Position numbers and translations under genes: made by a program. From assembly GCF_000350225.1 (NCBI RefSeq), contig NW_005178667.1, positions 124,001 through 188,000 of the forward strand: a DNA stretch of 64,000 bases, written 5' to 3'. Position 1 is the stretch's first letter. Every line of letters begins with the position of its first letter. Positions 54,736 to 64,000 of the stretch are shown one piece after another. Origin of the DNA: Chondrus crispus. Taxonomy: Eukaryota > Rhodophyta > Florideophyceae > Gigartinales > Gigartinaceae. The notes below the pieces were generated by a model, which was given only the letters and a program-made list of their open reading frames with translations, had not been told where the DNA came from and made no database searches.

Positions 54736-55488
54736 ACTCGGGGGTACGAATCACCCGTTTCGGGCGGCACTTCGTAGAGGGTGCCACCGGTAGACGGGGG
54801 AGGAGTTCTGGGTTCCCTCACGAAGACAGCGTCTTCTTCAAGCGAGCACCGATTTTTCTTCTCCCCCGTGCGGGTCGAGGCCCGGGACACGCTATAACGT
54901 GGGCAAGGACTTCGTCAAAGCGTGTACCAATTTTTCGCCTCTCCCGTGCGGGTAGGGGCCCGGGACATGCTATGCTGAAGGGCATAGCGGTCGCGGTCGC
55001 CGCGTACGAGATGGTCCCGTACGGGGAGAGGACGCGGCAAAGCGCGAGAACGGAACGAGGCATATGTCGGGCTGGTGGCTCGGTCCTGTTGCGGGAGCGG
55101 ATCGTTGCCAACGAACGCGGGAGACCGGGTTGGATACCACAGTTGCTTGACGTGGGAGGGGAGCGTCTTTCTCTCCCTCCGCAGGGGGTGGTGACCCGCG
55201 AGGGCGTGGGGAGAGGGAGCGACTACTGTACCGCAGGGCGAGACACCGTCAACCGCTCCCGGAAGGGACGGGTCGGTGTCTGTTCTCGCCCGGGAGGGGG
55301 CCTCCCCAACCAAAAAATGAAAAATCAAACCATTCCCAAAAAACCACAAAAAATCAAATACGACAGGTGGGCGGCGTTGACTGGCTAGGGCGTCCGGCGG
55401 CGGTCGGCGTCGACGCGTCGCGTGTTTCCAGGGGCTTCATAGTAGGCTATTGTACCTCAACCGAGGTGCTGGGGCGCGATCCATCCCT
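54736..55488. other. Spacer between repeats and pol end of third element, no gene seen
   Basis: It contains two related stretches of about 70 bp (CCCGTGCGGGT.GAGGCCCGGGACA near 54866 and 54944) and an A-rich run near 55313-55360. No supported gene. Confidence 0.5.
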
Positions 55489-58400
55489 CTAATTCCCGAT
55501 TCCCACGCTGTCGGGATGCCCCCATAGAGCGCGGTCGGGGATTGGTACCCGCTTCCTTCGGTAATATCCCGCGACCGTGTTGTAGTCGATATGACGGGCG
55601 GGCTCCCAGGTCGACTCGGCGTCGCTGTACCCGTACCAACGTACGCGAAACAAGGGGAGCCCGTCATCTCCCGGCCCGTGCCCGGCTAGCGATTGCACGA
55701 CGTAGGTGTCGGTGGGGTCTCCCGCAGAGGAAGCAGGAGGGAGGGCCTGCCCCGATGGCACGCGTACAGGTACGCGGAAGGCGTCGGGTCGGAACGTGCA
55801 CCTCGCGGCCAGGTGCGCCGCGCCCGACGAGATGAACGCGCGCTGAGCGGGATCGGTCGCCGGGGGGGCGGAGGCCCTGTCGCGGCGGGGCGCGGGTGGT
55901 TCCGTAGGGTCCACTGTTGGCTCGTGGGGTTCCCTCGCCGTTTGCGAGCGCGTAACGGAACGCGTGTCCTTCGTTCGGGGTCTTGAGTCCGGCGGCGGGG
56001 GGTGGTTCGCTGTTTCGGGGCAGTTCGCCCCGATTCGAGAGCGGAACCCAGCGAGACGTGTGAGGGCGTCCTCGGTCCTCCGCCGATGACGGCGTCCATC
56101 AGCCCCGGCGGCCGCGGCCTTGCGAGCGCCGGTGTCGCGGGGGTCCCTTCCGAAGGGGTTGCGTCGGGGAGGTTTTCGTCTTCCCCGTTTGAGGACCCCG
56201 GTCCCAGCGGGGGGTCTGTCACGTTGCTACGAAGCGGGGGAGACCTGACGACCCGGTCGCCAGAGAGCCGGTCCTTCAGTCCCGTCCCCCGTAAGATGGT
56301 GACGGTGTGGTCGTCCACCTGTACGACAGGGAAGGGTCCCTCGGTTCGCGGTGCGAGCTTATTGTTAACCCGGTCCTTGTCCGTTTTCTCCTCGGAGCGT
56401 AGCGCCGCCTCGCGGTTCACGAGTACCTGATCCCCCACCCGATAGTCCGGGGTGGGGTGGCGTATCCGATTATCTAAATCGTTCTTATACCGCTCCTGTC
56501 CGGCCAGCAGGTTGCGGCTGGCTGTCGACATCAGGCTGCGGAGCCACGCTAGGTAGCGGATCTTGAACTGCGCCCTTGAGGCGGATGGGTCCAACAGCGG
56601 CGTTTGTTGCAGGGATAACGGACTCGGGGTCCGGGATAATACCAGGTCGAACGGCCGCATACCGATCATCCTGTTCGCCGTGCAATTATAGCCGTACGTC
56701 AGCGCATCCGTGTACTGATCCCAGTCACGTTGATTATCGGCGAGGTAATGCCGGAGGGTGGATACCAACGTCCGGTTGAATCTTTCCACCTGCCCATTCG
56801 TTTAGGGGTGATATGCCGTGGTGAACACGCTCTCAATTGAGAGTATCTTGCACACGGCGAGGAAAAACCTCGAGGTGAATTGTCCTCCGTTATCGGAGAG
56901 AAGTTTCACTGGGGCGCCGTATACGAACACCCAGTGGGAAATGAACGATTGCGCAACCGTTTCCGCGGTAATCCTCTTGAGCGGGACCGTCCTGGTTAGC
57001 TTGGAGTATCTGTCCGTCATCACCAAGAGGTAACGGTTTCCTCTTGGTGTACGGGGGAGCTCGCCGAGAATGTCGATGGCGATGTACTCCAGGGGCCCTG
57101 ACGGAGGAAATGTCTTCAACTCAGAGTTGTGCTTCCACAGTTTGATGCGTGCCTTCGCGCAGTCGGGACATAACCTTACGGTCGAGTAGGAGTCCACCGA
57201 CATGCTTGGCCAATAAAACCGCTGTCTTAGCGTATAGAACAATCGCCTGCCTCCCGGATGGCCAGAGGTGGCCGGATAATGCGACAAGTACAGCAACCTT
57301 TCCCGGAGGGTTGTGGGTACTACGATCTGTTCCACACCGTCGAGGTGGGCTTTCCGGCAGACCAGCCCTTCCTGATTCACGAAGAATCGGGACCGGCGCA
57401 ATTCAGCGAACCCCTCCCCCTTCTCAAGACGGGAAGTCACCTCCTTACAAAATGGATCAGAGTGCTGTTCACGAGAGAAGTCTTCGTGGGTTATCGCGGC
57501 CATCGAGGCCGGAGGGTCCAGCGCGTAGCAGCCCGCGGAAATTTCGACGTCGGTGGTGTCGTAGGTCTCCTCTTGATGCTGAGGCTCATCGTCGAAATTC
57601 ATGACGGTGTAGCAAGGAATTTCTTCGTCGATCGGGATAGTCGTGCCTCCCGTAGATGGGATACGACTCAGCGCATCGGCGAGGCAGTTCTTGATTCCCT
57701 TCACGTAAGTTACGTCGAAGTCATATTCGGCAAGGCGCAAGCGCCACCGGGCCACTCGGCCACTCGCATCGGCGAGGTTCATCAGCCACCGCAGGGAGTG
57801 GTGGTAGGTGTTGACCGTGAACCGCTCCCTTTCCAGGTACGGGCGGAGCGTCTGTACCGCCCATACGATGGCGAGGCATTCCTTCTCGGTTGTCGAGTAG
57901 TTGCGTTCCGCTGACGAGAGCGTGCGTGACCAATATCCGACGGGGTATCGGTGTCCATCCTCGTGGGTCTGCAGTAGTGTGCAGCCCAACTGAGCGTCTA
58001 ACGCATCCGTGTCCAGTGAGTAGGGGCGCCCCAGTCTTGGGAGTTTTAAGACCAGAGGCGAAATTAAGCACTCCTTCAGTGTCTGGAAGGCCGTGGTCTG
58101 CTCTTCATCCAGATCGGGGAGGACATCCGGTTCTCCTTTTCGGAGCATAGCCGTAAGGGGCGCCGCTATCTTGGCGAAATGATCGACGAAACGTTGGTAG
58201 ACATTACACATTCCCAAGAACGAGCGCAGCTCGGTCTGGTTCCGTGGTTGAGTCGCTTCTGAGAGCGCTTTCACATTCTTCGGGTGGACTTGGAGTTCGC
58301 CCGGTCGGATGATATGTCCCAGGTACTCGACAGAGTCCTGGAAAAACTTGCACTTGTTAAGTTTAAGTGATAATCCCTCCTGCTGCAGAGCACGGAGTAT

Positions 58401-60244
58401 TACGTCCACATCCTTGAGGTGCGTGTCATAATCCTTGGAGAAGATTATGATATCATCCAGGTAGATGAGGCAGCTCTTCCAGCGATAGCCTGAGAGGAGG
58501 ATATCCAGCATACGTTGAAAGGTGGCCGGGGCGTTCATCAACCCGAAGGGCATACGGTTGAATTGATACGTCCCGGCGTGGCACGTAAACGTGGTCTTCG
58601 GTCGATCCTCCTTGGCGACTGGAATTTGCCAGTACCCGGAGTTACAATCAAGGGTAGAAAAGACCTTGGCTTCCCCGAGTGTGTCAAGACACTCGTCCAT
58701 GCGAGGGATGGGGTACGTATCTCGCACGGTCAACGCGTTCAGCCGTTGATAATCGATGCAGAAACGGAGGCTCCCATCTGACTTGGGGATGAGCACAACG
58801 GGGGACGCCCATTCGGACTTGGACCGGGAAATTACCCCGCCGGCTAACATCTCGTCAACCGAGGCTTGTTCCGCCTCCCGGGCGCGGGGACCAGCTAGAT
58901 AGGGCTGACATCGAAACGGCTTGGCGCCGGGGGTGAGTTCGATGCGATGCTCTGTCGCTCGAACCTCGCCCAAGTTTCCATCCCACATTCCGGCGTAGGG
59001 CGCGAGCATGGTGCGGACCTGCCCTCGCACTTGCGCCGGCAGGTGGTCGAGGGGAACCCACTCCGACGAAGGGGATGGCTCTGCTTGGGGGAGGGCTCCA
59101 CGAGGGGGCCTCTCGCCCTGTAGAGGGGGGCTCCCCTCGGAGAATTCCGCGGTTAGGACCGCGTCCAACGGCATCGCCGTGCGCACCATCGCCCGCGGAT
59201 GCGGAGTGACGAAGCCAACGACTTGGTCCTTCGACAACCTCTTGTTGGCGGTCGAGAAGTTCGCCATGAGGACCTTGAACTCTTGCAACGGGGTGATGTG
59301 CACCACCCCGTTGGAGAGGGAGATCCGATGCTTCGCATATAACTGCGGGTTCGCCTCGAGGACCGAGAGTCCGGCCCGTCCACTTGTGACGTATTCCCAA
59401 GTCTGTGTGCCCGCCGGGATCTCCACGGCGCGCGACACCTTGAGCCTTGGGGAAGTCCGCCCAGCGGCGGGGCATACTCTTGCTCCGTCGGGAGGGGAGG
59501 GGCGTTCGCGGCCCGAGACGCCGGCTTCCGGACGATGGGGATCTTAGTACCATCGTCCAGTTCCACCTCCTTCCGCCGGGAGTAGATGGCTTCGACGAAC
59601 TTGTCGTTAAAGTCGCACCCCAGTATCACGGGGGCGGCTAATCGTTCACAGACGATGAAGGTACACCTCATGGTACGGTCACCCAACCGCAACACGAGGG
59701 GGATTTGGCCGCTCGTACGCAATGGTCTCCCATTGGCGTCCGCGATCGTCGGGATTTCACCCGGAATAATCAGCGCCTCCCATCCGGAGGGAAGCGTGTC
59801 GGCCCGTACGAAATTGGAGCCAGCCCCTGTATCTAATATTGTGAGCTGGCGCACCAATATCGACGGGGATAATCCAAGGTCTGCGTAGACCTTGTAATTC
59901 CGCCGAGACAGCGCGAGCACTGTCTCGGGATGGCTAACACCCCTTGCAAGCGGGGGGGTGTTTCTTCGCCATGGTCGGCGTAAGGTACCGAGCCGTTCGG
60001 GGTCGGGGTCTCCCTGGGATGGCCCAGTGTGTTTGCGGCCGAGTATCCGGTACCGCTTCTCCGTCTCGGGAGGTGAGGACGGTTCCACTACCCTGGGCGA
60101 GTGATCCGGGGATGTGACCGTGTCCACCTCAGCTGCTGCGGGCTGAGGTTCTCCTAGTTTTTTGGAGGAGGAGAAGCTTCCCCGGGGGCGGTACGGTCCT
60201 CGTCCCGGTACCCGCACGCGGCGGCGGGCCGGCGACGGCTTCAT
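55489..60244 (-). pseudogene. pol: pol region of third Gypsy element
   Basis: On the minus strand, in order: protease (ILDTGAGSNFV near 59840), reverse transcriptase (FCIDYQRLNAL, then YLDDIIIFS near 58465), RNase H (LDTDALDAQLGCTLLQ), HHCC zinc region, integrase core (AIDILGELPR, LLSDNGGQFTS, YHP, ERFNRTL) and a C-terminal chromodomain (FRVRWYGYSDAESTWEPARH near 55630-55580). It is broken, with a few breaks. Closely related to the outer element's pol throughout. Confidence 0.88.
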
Positions 60245-62330
60245 GGTTCATGACCCGGTTCGCTTCGTAACTGAGGAGGGCGACGGCTCGGAGGTACGCC
60301 TCCGGAGGCACTCGGCTCTTTTGGGCCGCGGTAAACTTCTCGTACTGGTAGGGTACGAGGGATGCATCCTTCACCTTCATATCGCAGTCGGGGGAGATGT
60401 GGTCCCCGACCCGATAACAGGTGAAGCAGATGATCTGCGGGGACGGAGGCCCTCGCAGATCCTTCTGGTAATTACGGGACGTTTTCCCGGGTGGAAGTCC
60501 GCGAAAGCCCTCGGCGGGCTCTCGAGCGGGTTGATACGGCTTGCGCCGGTCGCCGTAAAACAGCGAGTCTCCGTCGTTGAAGGAGGATTCTTCCGTCGGG
60601 AGGGAAGGAGCCTCCCCGGCGAGGTCACCTTCGGCAGCGAGGTAGTTCTCGGCTCCCCGGGCCGTTTGAAAACTGGGAGGGGGGCCGGTCGACGTCGACG
60701 GGGCGCTATCCAGGGCAGCGAGGACCTGTTTAACCAGGCGGGGCTTCCCGAACTCCACGCGGCGCCCAGACCCGTGCTGGGCCCGGAAGGCGTCTCCGTG
60801 CGAACGCGCGTGGGCGACGGTATCCTCGAACGAGGATCGCGGTCGATCTTCGCGAGCTTGTAACACTAGCGGCTTGATCGCGGGGATGAGCCCCTCGATG
60901 AAGAGGGTCGTCCTCTCGTATGCCGAGTGCACGTCCCCGCACCTCCCCAGGGCGGTGGACATTCGAGTAGCGTACTCGGTTTCCAATTCGCCCGGCTTCT
61001 GGTGTAGCTCCCTCAATGCCGTGAGAGCCCGCTCGATCTCGAGGTTCGTCGCATACGTGCGTACCAGCCAATTGACGGCGGCGGCCCAGCTCGCGATCCC
61101 CTGAGATTTGCGGTGCAGTCCCCGCTGGGACTCGTACGCTTCCTTAGCGCGCGGAGCCAGCAGATGGGGTAGGGCCATCAGGGCCATCGCCTCGGTCATA
61201 TTGGCGTTGTCAAAATTTTCCTTGCAGCGAGCCAGGAAACTGATGACCCTGATAGGATCTACCCCGCTGAATTTGTACTCCCCCATGACCACGAGGAGGT
61301 ACTGCACCCTCTTACGGGTGGTAGCGTAGACCCGGTCGTCCAGGGTTGGGTCGGTATCCACGAGGCGGTAGGCTCGGTAGTTACACACACCTCTGAACCG
61401 GTGGTTCGTCGGCTTCCAGACAGAAACCTTTTTCTGTTTGGGGCCGAACGTCGGCATTGGGGCCGTAAGGGACTCTGACTCGGAATCAGTCTCCGAGTCA
61501 GAGGAGGATGACGAGGACGGGCTCGAGTATCCGTCCGGGGGGTATCCATCCTTTCGTCCTTTGCGACGGTTCGCCTTCCGCTCTTTCTGACTGGGTTTGG
61601 ACTTTTTTCGTCGTCCACTCCCCTCGTCGTCTGAGCTTCCCCCTTGATCGGGGTTCCCTCCCCGTAATTTCTGGGAAGGTAAATCACCTTCAAGGTGGAT
61701 AGGTCCGGCGGAGGCTCCCTCGCGGGAGGCTCCTGCCGCGGTTCGCCACGCCTGCGGATTGGCGGAGAAGTGGGGTGCGGTCTCCATGGAGGGGACCGGT
61801 ATCCCCGCGGCTTGCAGCGCCGGCGTTGTCACGTTGGAAAAGAGCAGGCTCTTATTCAACGGGGGCAACCCCTCAGCGGGAGGGAGAGTGGCTACTCCGA
61901 CTGTAGTCGGAGGGATTCCAGCAGCGAAGGCTGATGTTTGCGTCTTCAAGATGGCAATTTCTCGACGGAGGGCCTTGAGTTCCTCCGCCGTGGCGGTCTC
62001 CTCTTGCTTACGCAGGATGGCAGCCTCCTTGGCGCTGGCAGCTATGTCCGCCTGCCAGGCCTTGGTGAGCACGCCTTCCAGGGCGGTTAGGCGATCGCGC
62101 TCTCGCGCGGCTTGTACCTCGGCTTGGGCCGCGATAGTTTCCTCAATAAAAGTCTTGAGGTTTTCTCGCAGCGCCGACGGTTGCGCTGCGAGCTTCTCCG
62201 CTACAGTATTGAGCGTGAATCTTTCCGCTTCTCGGAGAGTCTCGCGACAACTCCGAGTGATCCACGCCGCAACTGGCGGAGGCACGTCTCGAGGACGGGT
62301 CTCACGGGACGAATCGGACCCGGATACCAT
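60129..62330 (-). CDS. gag: Gag of third Gypsy element
   Basis: 733 open codons from the ATG at 62330 (MVSGSDSSRETRPRD). Residues about 20-150 contain a helical coiled-coil-like region (EKLAAQPSALRENLKTFIEE). A Lys/Arg- and Ser-rich hinge follows. The capsid-like core is near residues 340-530 (VQYLLVVMGEYKFSGVDPI, ALTALRELHQKPGELETEYA). A knuckle-like motif CFTCYRVGDHISPDC has spacing CX2CX5HX4C. It overlaps the start of pol by about 115 bp in another frame. Ribosomal frameshifting at the gag-pol junction is known in Ty3-type elements, but the signal used here is not identified. Confidence 0.88.
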   Translation of the reverse strand: MVSGSDSSRETRPRDVPPPVAAWITRSCRETLREAERFTLNTVAEKLAAQPSALRENLKTFIEETIAAQAEVQAARERDRLTALEGVLTKAWQADIAASAKEAAILRKQEETATAEELKALRREIAILKTQTSAFAAGIPPTTVGVATLPPAEGLPPLNKSLLFSNVTTPALQAAGIPVPSMETAPHFSANPQAWRTAAGASREGASAGPIHLEGDLPSQKLRGGNPDQGGSSDDEGSGRRKKSKPSQKERKANRRKGRKDGYPPDGYSSPSSSSSSDSETDSESESLTAPMPTFGPKQKKVSVWKPTNHRFRGVCNYRAYRLVDTDPTLDDRVYATTRKRVQYLLVVMGEYKFSGVDPIRVISFLARCKENFDNANMTEAMALMALPHLLAPRAKEAYESQRGLHRKSQGIASWAAAVNWLVRTYATNLEIERALTALRELHQKPGELETEYATRMSTALGRCGDVHSAYERTTLFIEGLIPAIKPLVLQAREDRPRSSFEDTVAHARSHGDAFRAQHGSGRRVEFGKPRLVKQVLAALDSAPSTSTGPPPSFQTARGAENYLAAEGDLAGEAPSLPTEESSFNDGDSLFYGDRRKPYQPAREPAEGFRGLPPGKTSRNYQKDLRGPPSPQIICFTCYRVGDHISPDCDMKVKDASLVPYQYEKFTAAQKSRVPPEAYLRAVALLSYEANRVMNHEAVAGPPPRAGTGTRTVPPPGKLLLLQKTRRTSARSS

Positions 62331-62415
62331 AGCCTTGAGCTTGTCGAAACCTGTTGAAACAGAGATAGAACACCTAGGACCAAAAACGGTAAGGGATAAG
62401 GGACACTCCGTAGAC

Positions 62416-62432
62416 TTCTAGGTCGGGAGACA
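62416..62432 (-). other. Primer binding site of third element
   Basis: On the minus strand TGTCTCCCGACCTAGAA follows the 5' LTR by four bases. It is the same site as in the other elements, with a one-base length difference at its start. Confidence 0.7.
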
Positions 62433-62436
62433 AAAA

Positions 62437-63068
62437 TGTCGTGCACTGAGGGGGAAGTGTGGGATCCCCCTCTGGCAGAGCGCGCGCGTTCGGGGGCGCG
62501 TGTAGGGGGGGTTATCGGAAGACCACCCGTAAGGGACCGGTACGGGGCCGGGCGCGAAGTGCAGTAGGGAAAGTAAGGGAAAATGTGGGGAAACAGAGCC
62601 CAGGAGGGGCGGAGCGGTAGGGACAGCTGTCGCGCAGAGAGCCGAGCGTGGCGGGACGACGCGCGCGGTAGAGGCAGGAGGGAATCGGGACGTAGATGGC
62701 TCGCAGGGTACCGTCGTGGGACGGGGACCGACGCGAGGCTACGACTCCGTTCCAGAAACCCGAGTTGTAGACCCCAAGCTTCGTAAGGATTTACTTAGGG
62801 TCGGACGTCGGATATATACTAGCCGACGTCGGAGCTATAATTAATTAAACTAAAAGATACTAAATTGAAACGACGGCGGCGACGACCGGAGAAACTCCCC
62901 TTGGGGAGGTATGACAACCACTACACGTGGGGGGGTGACACCTGGACACAGGAGCCTTGACGCCTGGTTACACGTGGCGCGCGGGACACGTGTGTCCCGG
63001 AGAAGGAGTCGTGCTGGCCGGGGACAGGTGTCCCGTGGAAAAAGGGAAAGGTGGGTCAGTGCACTACA
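62437..63068 (-). repeat. 5' LTR of third Gypsy element
   Basis: 632 bp, pairing with 50993-51625 with about seven differences. It is followed by the second target-site copy GTCCT. Confidence 0.93.
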
Positions 63069-63502
63069 GTCCTCCTCTGGCTCGCGTCCATGGACCTCGA
63101 ACAACCGATGCTTCGCCCGTTTGCGTTCTGGGTGTTCATCTTCCTCGCCTTGAGCTCCATCCCCGAACAAAAGGGAAAAGTCTTCACCCGGAGACGAGCC
63201 GATGCCGTGCTTGCGCGAACGCGAATGTGCTGCATCGGACGGGCCGCTTCCCTGACTTCGAACGGGAAGCGAGCCGTGTCAGATGGCGGACTGCCTCGGG
63301 GCGTCCTGACCGTATTACTTGAAACCCGACGAGTTTCCTGTGTAGCTGCCGCGGGAGTAGCTTTGGCCGCAACACGAGGGGATGACCGGCGTTCCGCAGG
63401 AACCTGGGCTCCAGGCGCTCGGCTGTTAGACTTTTCAGATGAGCGGCCTCGCTGATTGTCTGACGCAGCGGGTTTCTTCCCAGACCTTCTTTGCGGGGTC
63501 AC
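63069..63502 (-). pseudogene. N-terminal part of the interrupted coiled-coil gene
   Basis: ATG at 63502 (MTPQRRSGKKPAASDNQRG) opens a basic, Ser/Arg-rich stretch. Around 63300 another frame becomes the better one. It reads SLLFGDGAQGEEDEHPERKR and HRLFEVHGREPEED, then passes across the target site into VDDIVQASAAEMDEVV at 50992. The join across the insertion is in frame once a single TSD copy is counted. Lys/Arg-rich KRAKHR may be a nuclear signal. Confidence 0.45.
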
Positions 63503-63969
63503 GGTGCCTCAGTAGGAACACAGGATGAGCAAAGTCGGGAAGGAAAGTGAAACGGATGGGGAGAGAGGATTCGATGGATTGGGAAAACTTGAAAGGGTCC
63601 AAGCACGCGTCTGGCACTAGCGCAGGAAAGCATGAGCTTATTCTGGTTTGATCACGTGAAGGTTAAAGATATCACGGCCAAGCGCTGCGTTTTCAGGGAG
63701 CGAAATAGCACATCAGTTTGCTACATCGAGGTATCAAAAAACATTTCTGTTACAACTCTGGCACTAGAGCAAAACATTCTGGTTCAGTCACTGCCCGGAA
63801 CCAGACACGCCCCTCATCCCCGTGCTGAATGAGAACGGTTTAAAATTTGGCAAAAATTTTGCTGCTCGCGAACCAATGAAGCACGGACCACCGTTCATTG
63901 CTGGCAAAAATCCAGCATTTTTTGGCCCCAAAAATAGCCACATCATTGCTTTTATTAAATTTAACATAA
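63503..63969. other. Right subterminal region of CACTA-type element, no gene seen
   Basis: About 470 bp before the right terminal repeat. AT-rich toward the end, with TTTGGCAAAAATTTT and TTTTTTGGCCCCAAAAA runs that echo the left subterminal sequence. The small open frame at 63632-63832 has no support. Confidence 0.45.
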
Positions 63970-63985
63970 ATTTGACCTTCCTGTG
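63970..63985 (-). repeat. Right terminal inverted repeat of CACTA-type element
   Basis: ATTTGACCTTCCTGTG on the plus strand, the inverse of the left end. Only 15 bases of flank remain before the window ends. Confidence 0.6.
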
Positions 63986-64000
63986 CGATGGTGTCGAGTT

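Larger units (their letters stand above)
50993..63068 (-). mobile_element. Third Ty3/Gypsy chromodomain LTR retrotransposon
   Basis: The LTRs are 50993-51625 and 62437-63068, with about 1.1% divergence by eye. TSD GTCCT lies at 50988-50992 and 63069-63073. Total 12.08 kb, coding strand minus. It belongs to the same family as the outer element: gag, pol and the antisense protein are all homologous, and part of the LTR is shared. It is younger than the outer element and older than the inner one. It is broken, with roughly five breaks, while gag looks whole. Confidence 0.93.
33423..63985. mobile_element. Large CACTA/CMC-type DNA transposon with epigenetic cargo genes
   Basis: The left end CACAGGAAGGTCAAAT (33423-33438) recurs exactly and inverted at 63970-63985. 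Similarity continues inward in patches (AATAAAA, then TATTTTGG or TATTTTTGG, then GGGCC). Removing the third Gypsy element and its TSD leaves about 18.48 kb. Genes: CACTA-type transposase (+), methyltransferase-SET (-), bidirectional inverted-repeat region, DGQHR/ParB-dioxygenase (+), an unknown gene (+) and another unknown gene (-). CAC termini fit the CMC superfamily. No target-site duplication is seen (CTT on the left, CGA on the right), so the ends need confirmation. The genes carry several stops and frame changes. Confidence 0.6.

Overview
The window is almost entirely mobile DNA from a eukaryote: chromodomain Ty3/Gypsy LTR retrotransposons, a pogo-type transposase gene, a tyrosine-recombinase fragment and one very large CACTA-type DNA transposon. 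I see no convincing spliceosomal introns, no ribosomal or transfer RNA genes and no ordinary single-copy host gene. Intron-poor coding sequence, moderate to high GC and dense nested Gypsy/CACTA repeats would suit a red alga such as a florideophyte. That assignment is a low-confidence inference.

Layout, left half. A pogo/Tigger-like transposase gene (82-1000, resuming at 27601-28353) is split by a Ty3/Gypsy element (outer element, 1001-27600, coding strand minus, TSD CGAAG). The outer element is itself split inside pol by a second Gypsy element of another family (inner element, 7175-21984, coding strand plus, TSD GACGG). By eye the LTR pairs differ by about 2.6% (outer), 1.1% (third element) and 0.6% (inner), which agrees with the nesting order. 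To the right (28349-33422) lies a pile of older LTR pieces: a lone LTR, a tyrosine-recombinase fragment, an LTR with a gag-only relic, and a long LTR of a further family.

Layout, right half. From 33423 to 63985 I infer one CACTA/CMC-type DNA transposon. It is bounded by the 16-bp inverted sequence CACAGGAAGGTCAAAT and is about 18.5 kb after subtracting a Gypsy element (third element, 50993-63068, TSD GTCCT) that landed in its rightmost gene. Its cargo is unusual. It holds a CACTA-type transposase (plus); then, tail to tail with it, a minus-strand gene joining an N4/N6-type DNA methyltransferase to a SET-like domain; then a 479-bp inverted repeat whose arms abut the start codons of two divergent genes, with four palindromic 65-bp repeats between them. 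The divergent plus-strand gene carries a DGQHR/ParB-like domain and a 2-oxoglutarate/Fe(II) dioxygenase domain. Two unrecognised genes follow. The copy has in-frame stops and frame changes, so it is probably a decaying member of a family that would be intact elsewhere.

How the parts may work together. The transposase would move the element. The methyltransferase, SET, DGQHR/ParB and dioxygenase modules look like a self-contained DNA and chromatin marking kit controlled from one shared bidirectional region. This is the best candidate for an undescribed system here. A second theme is that all three large Gypsy elements carry extra reading frames antisense to gag-pol between pol and the 3' LTR, and the outer and third elements share a clearly homologous antisense protein.
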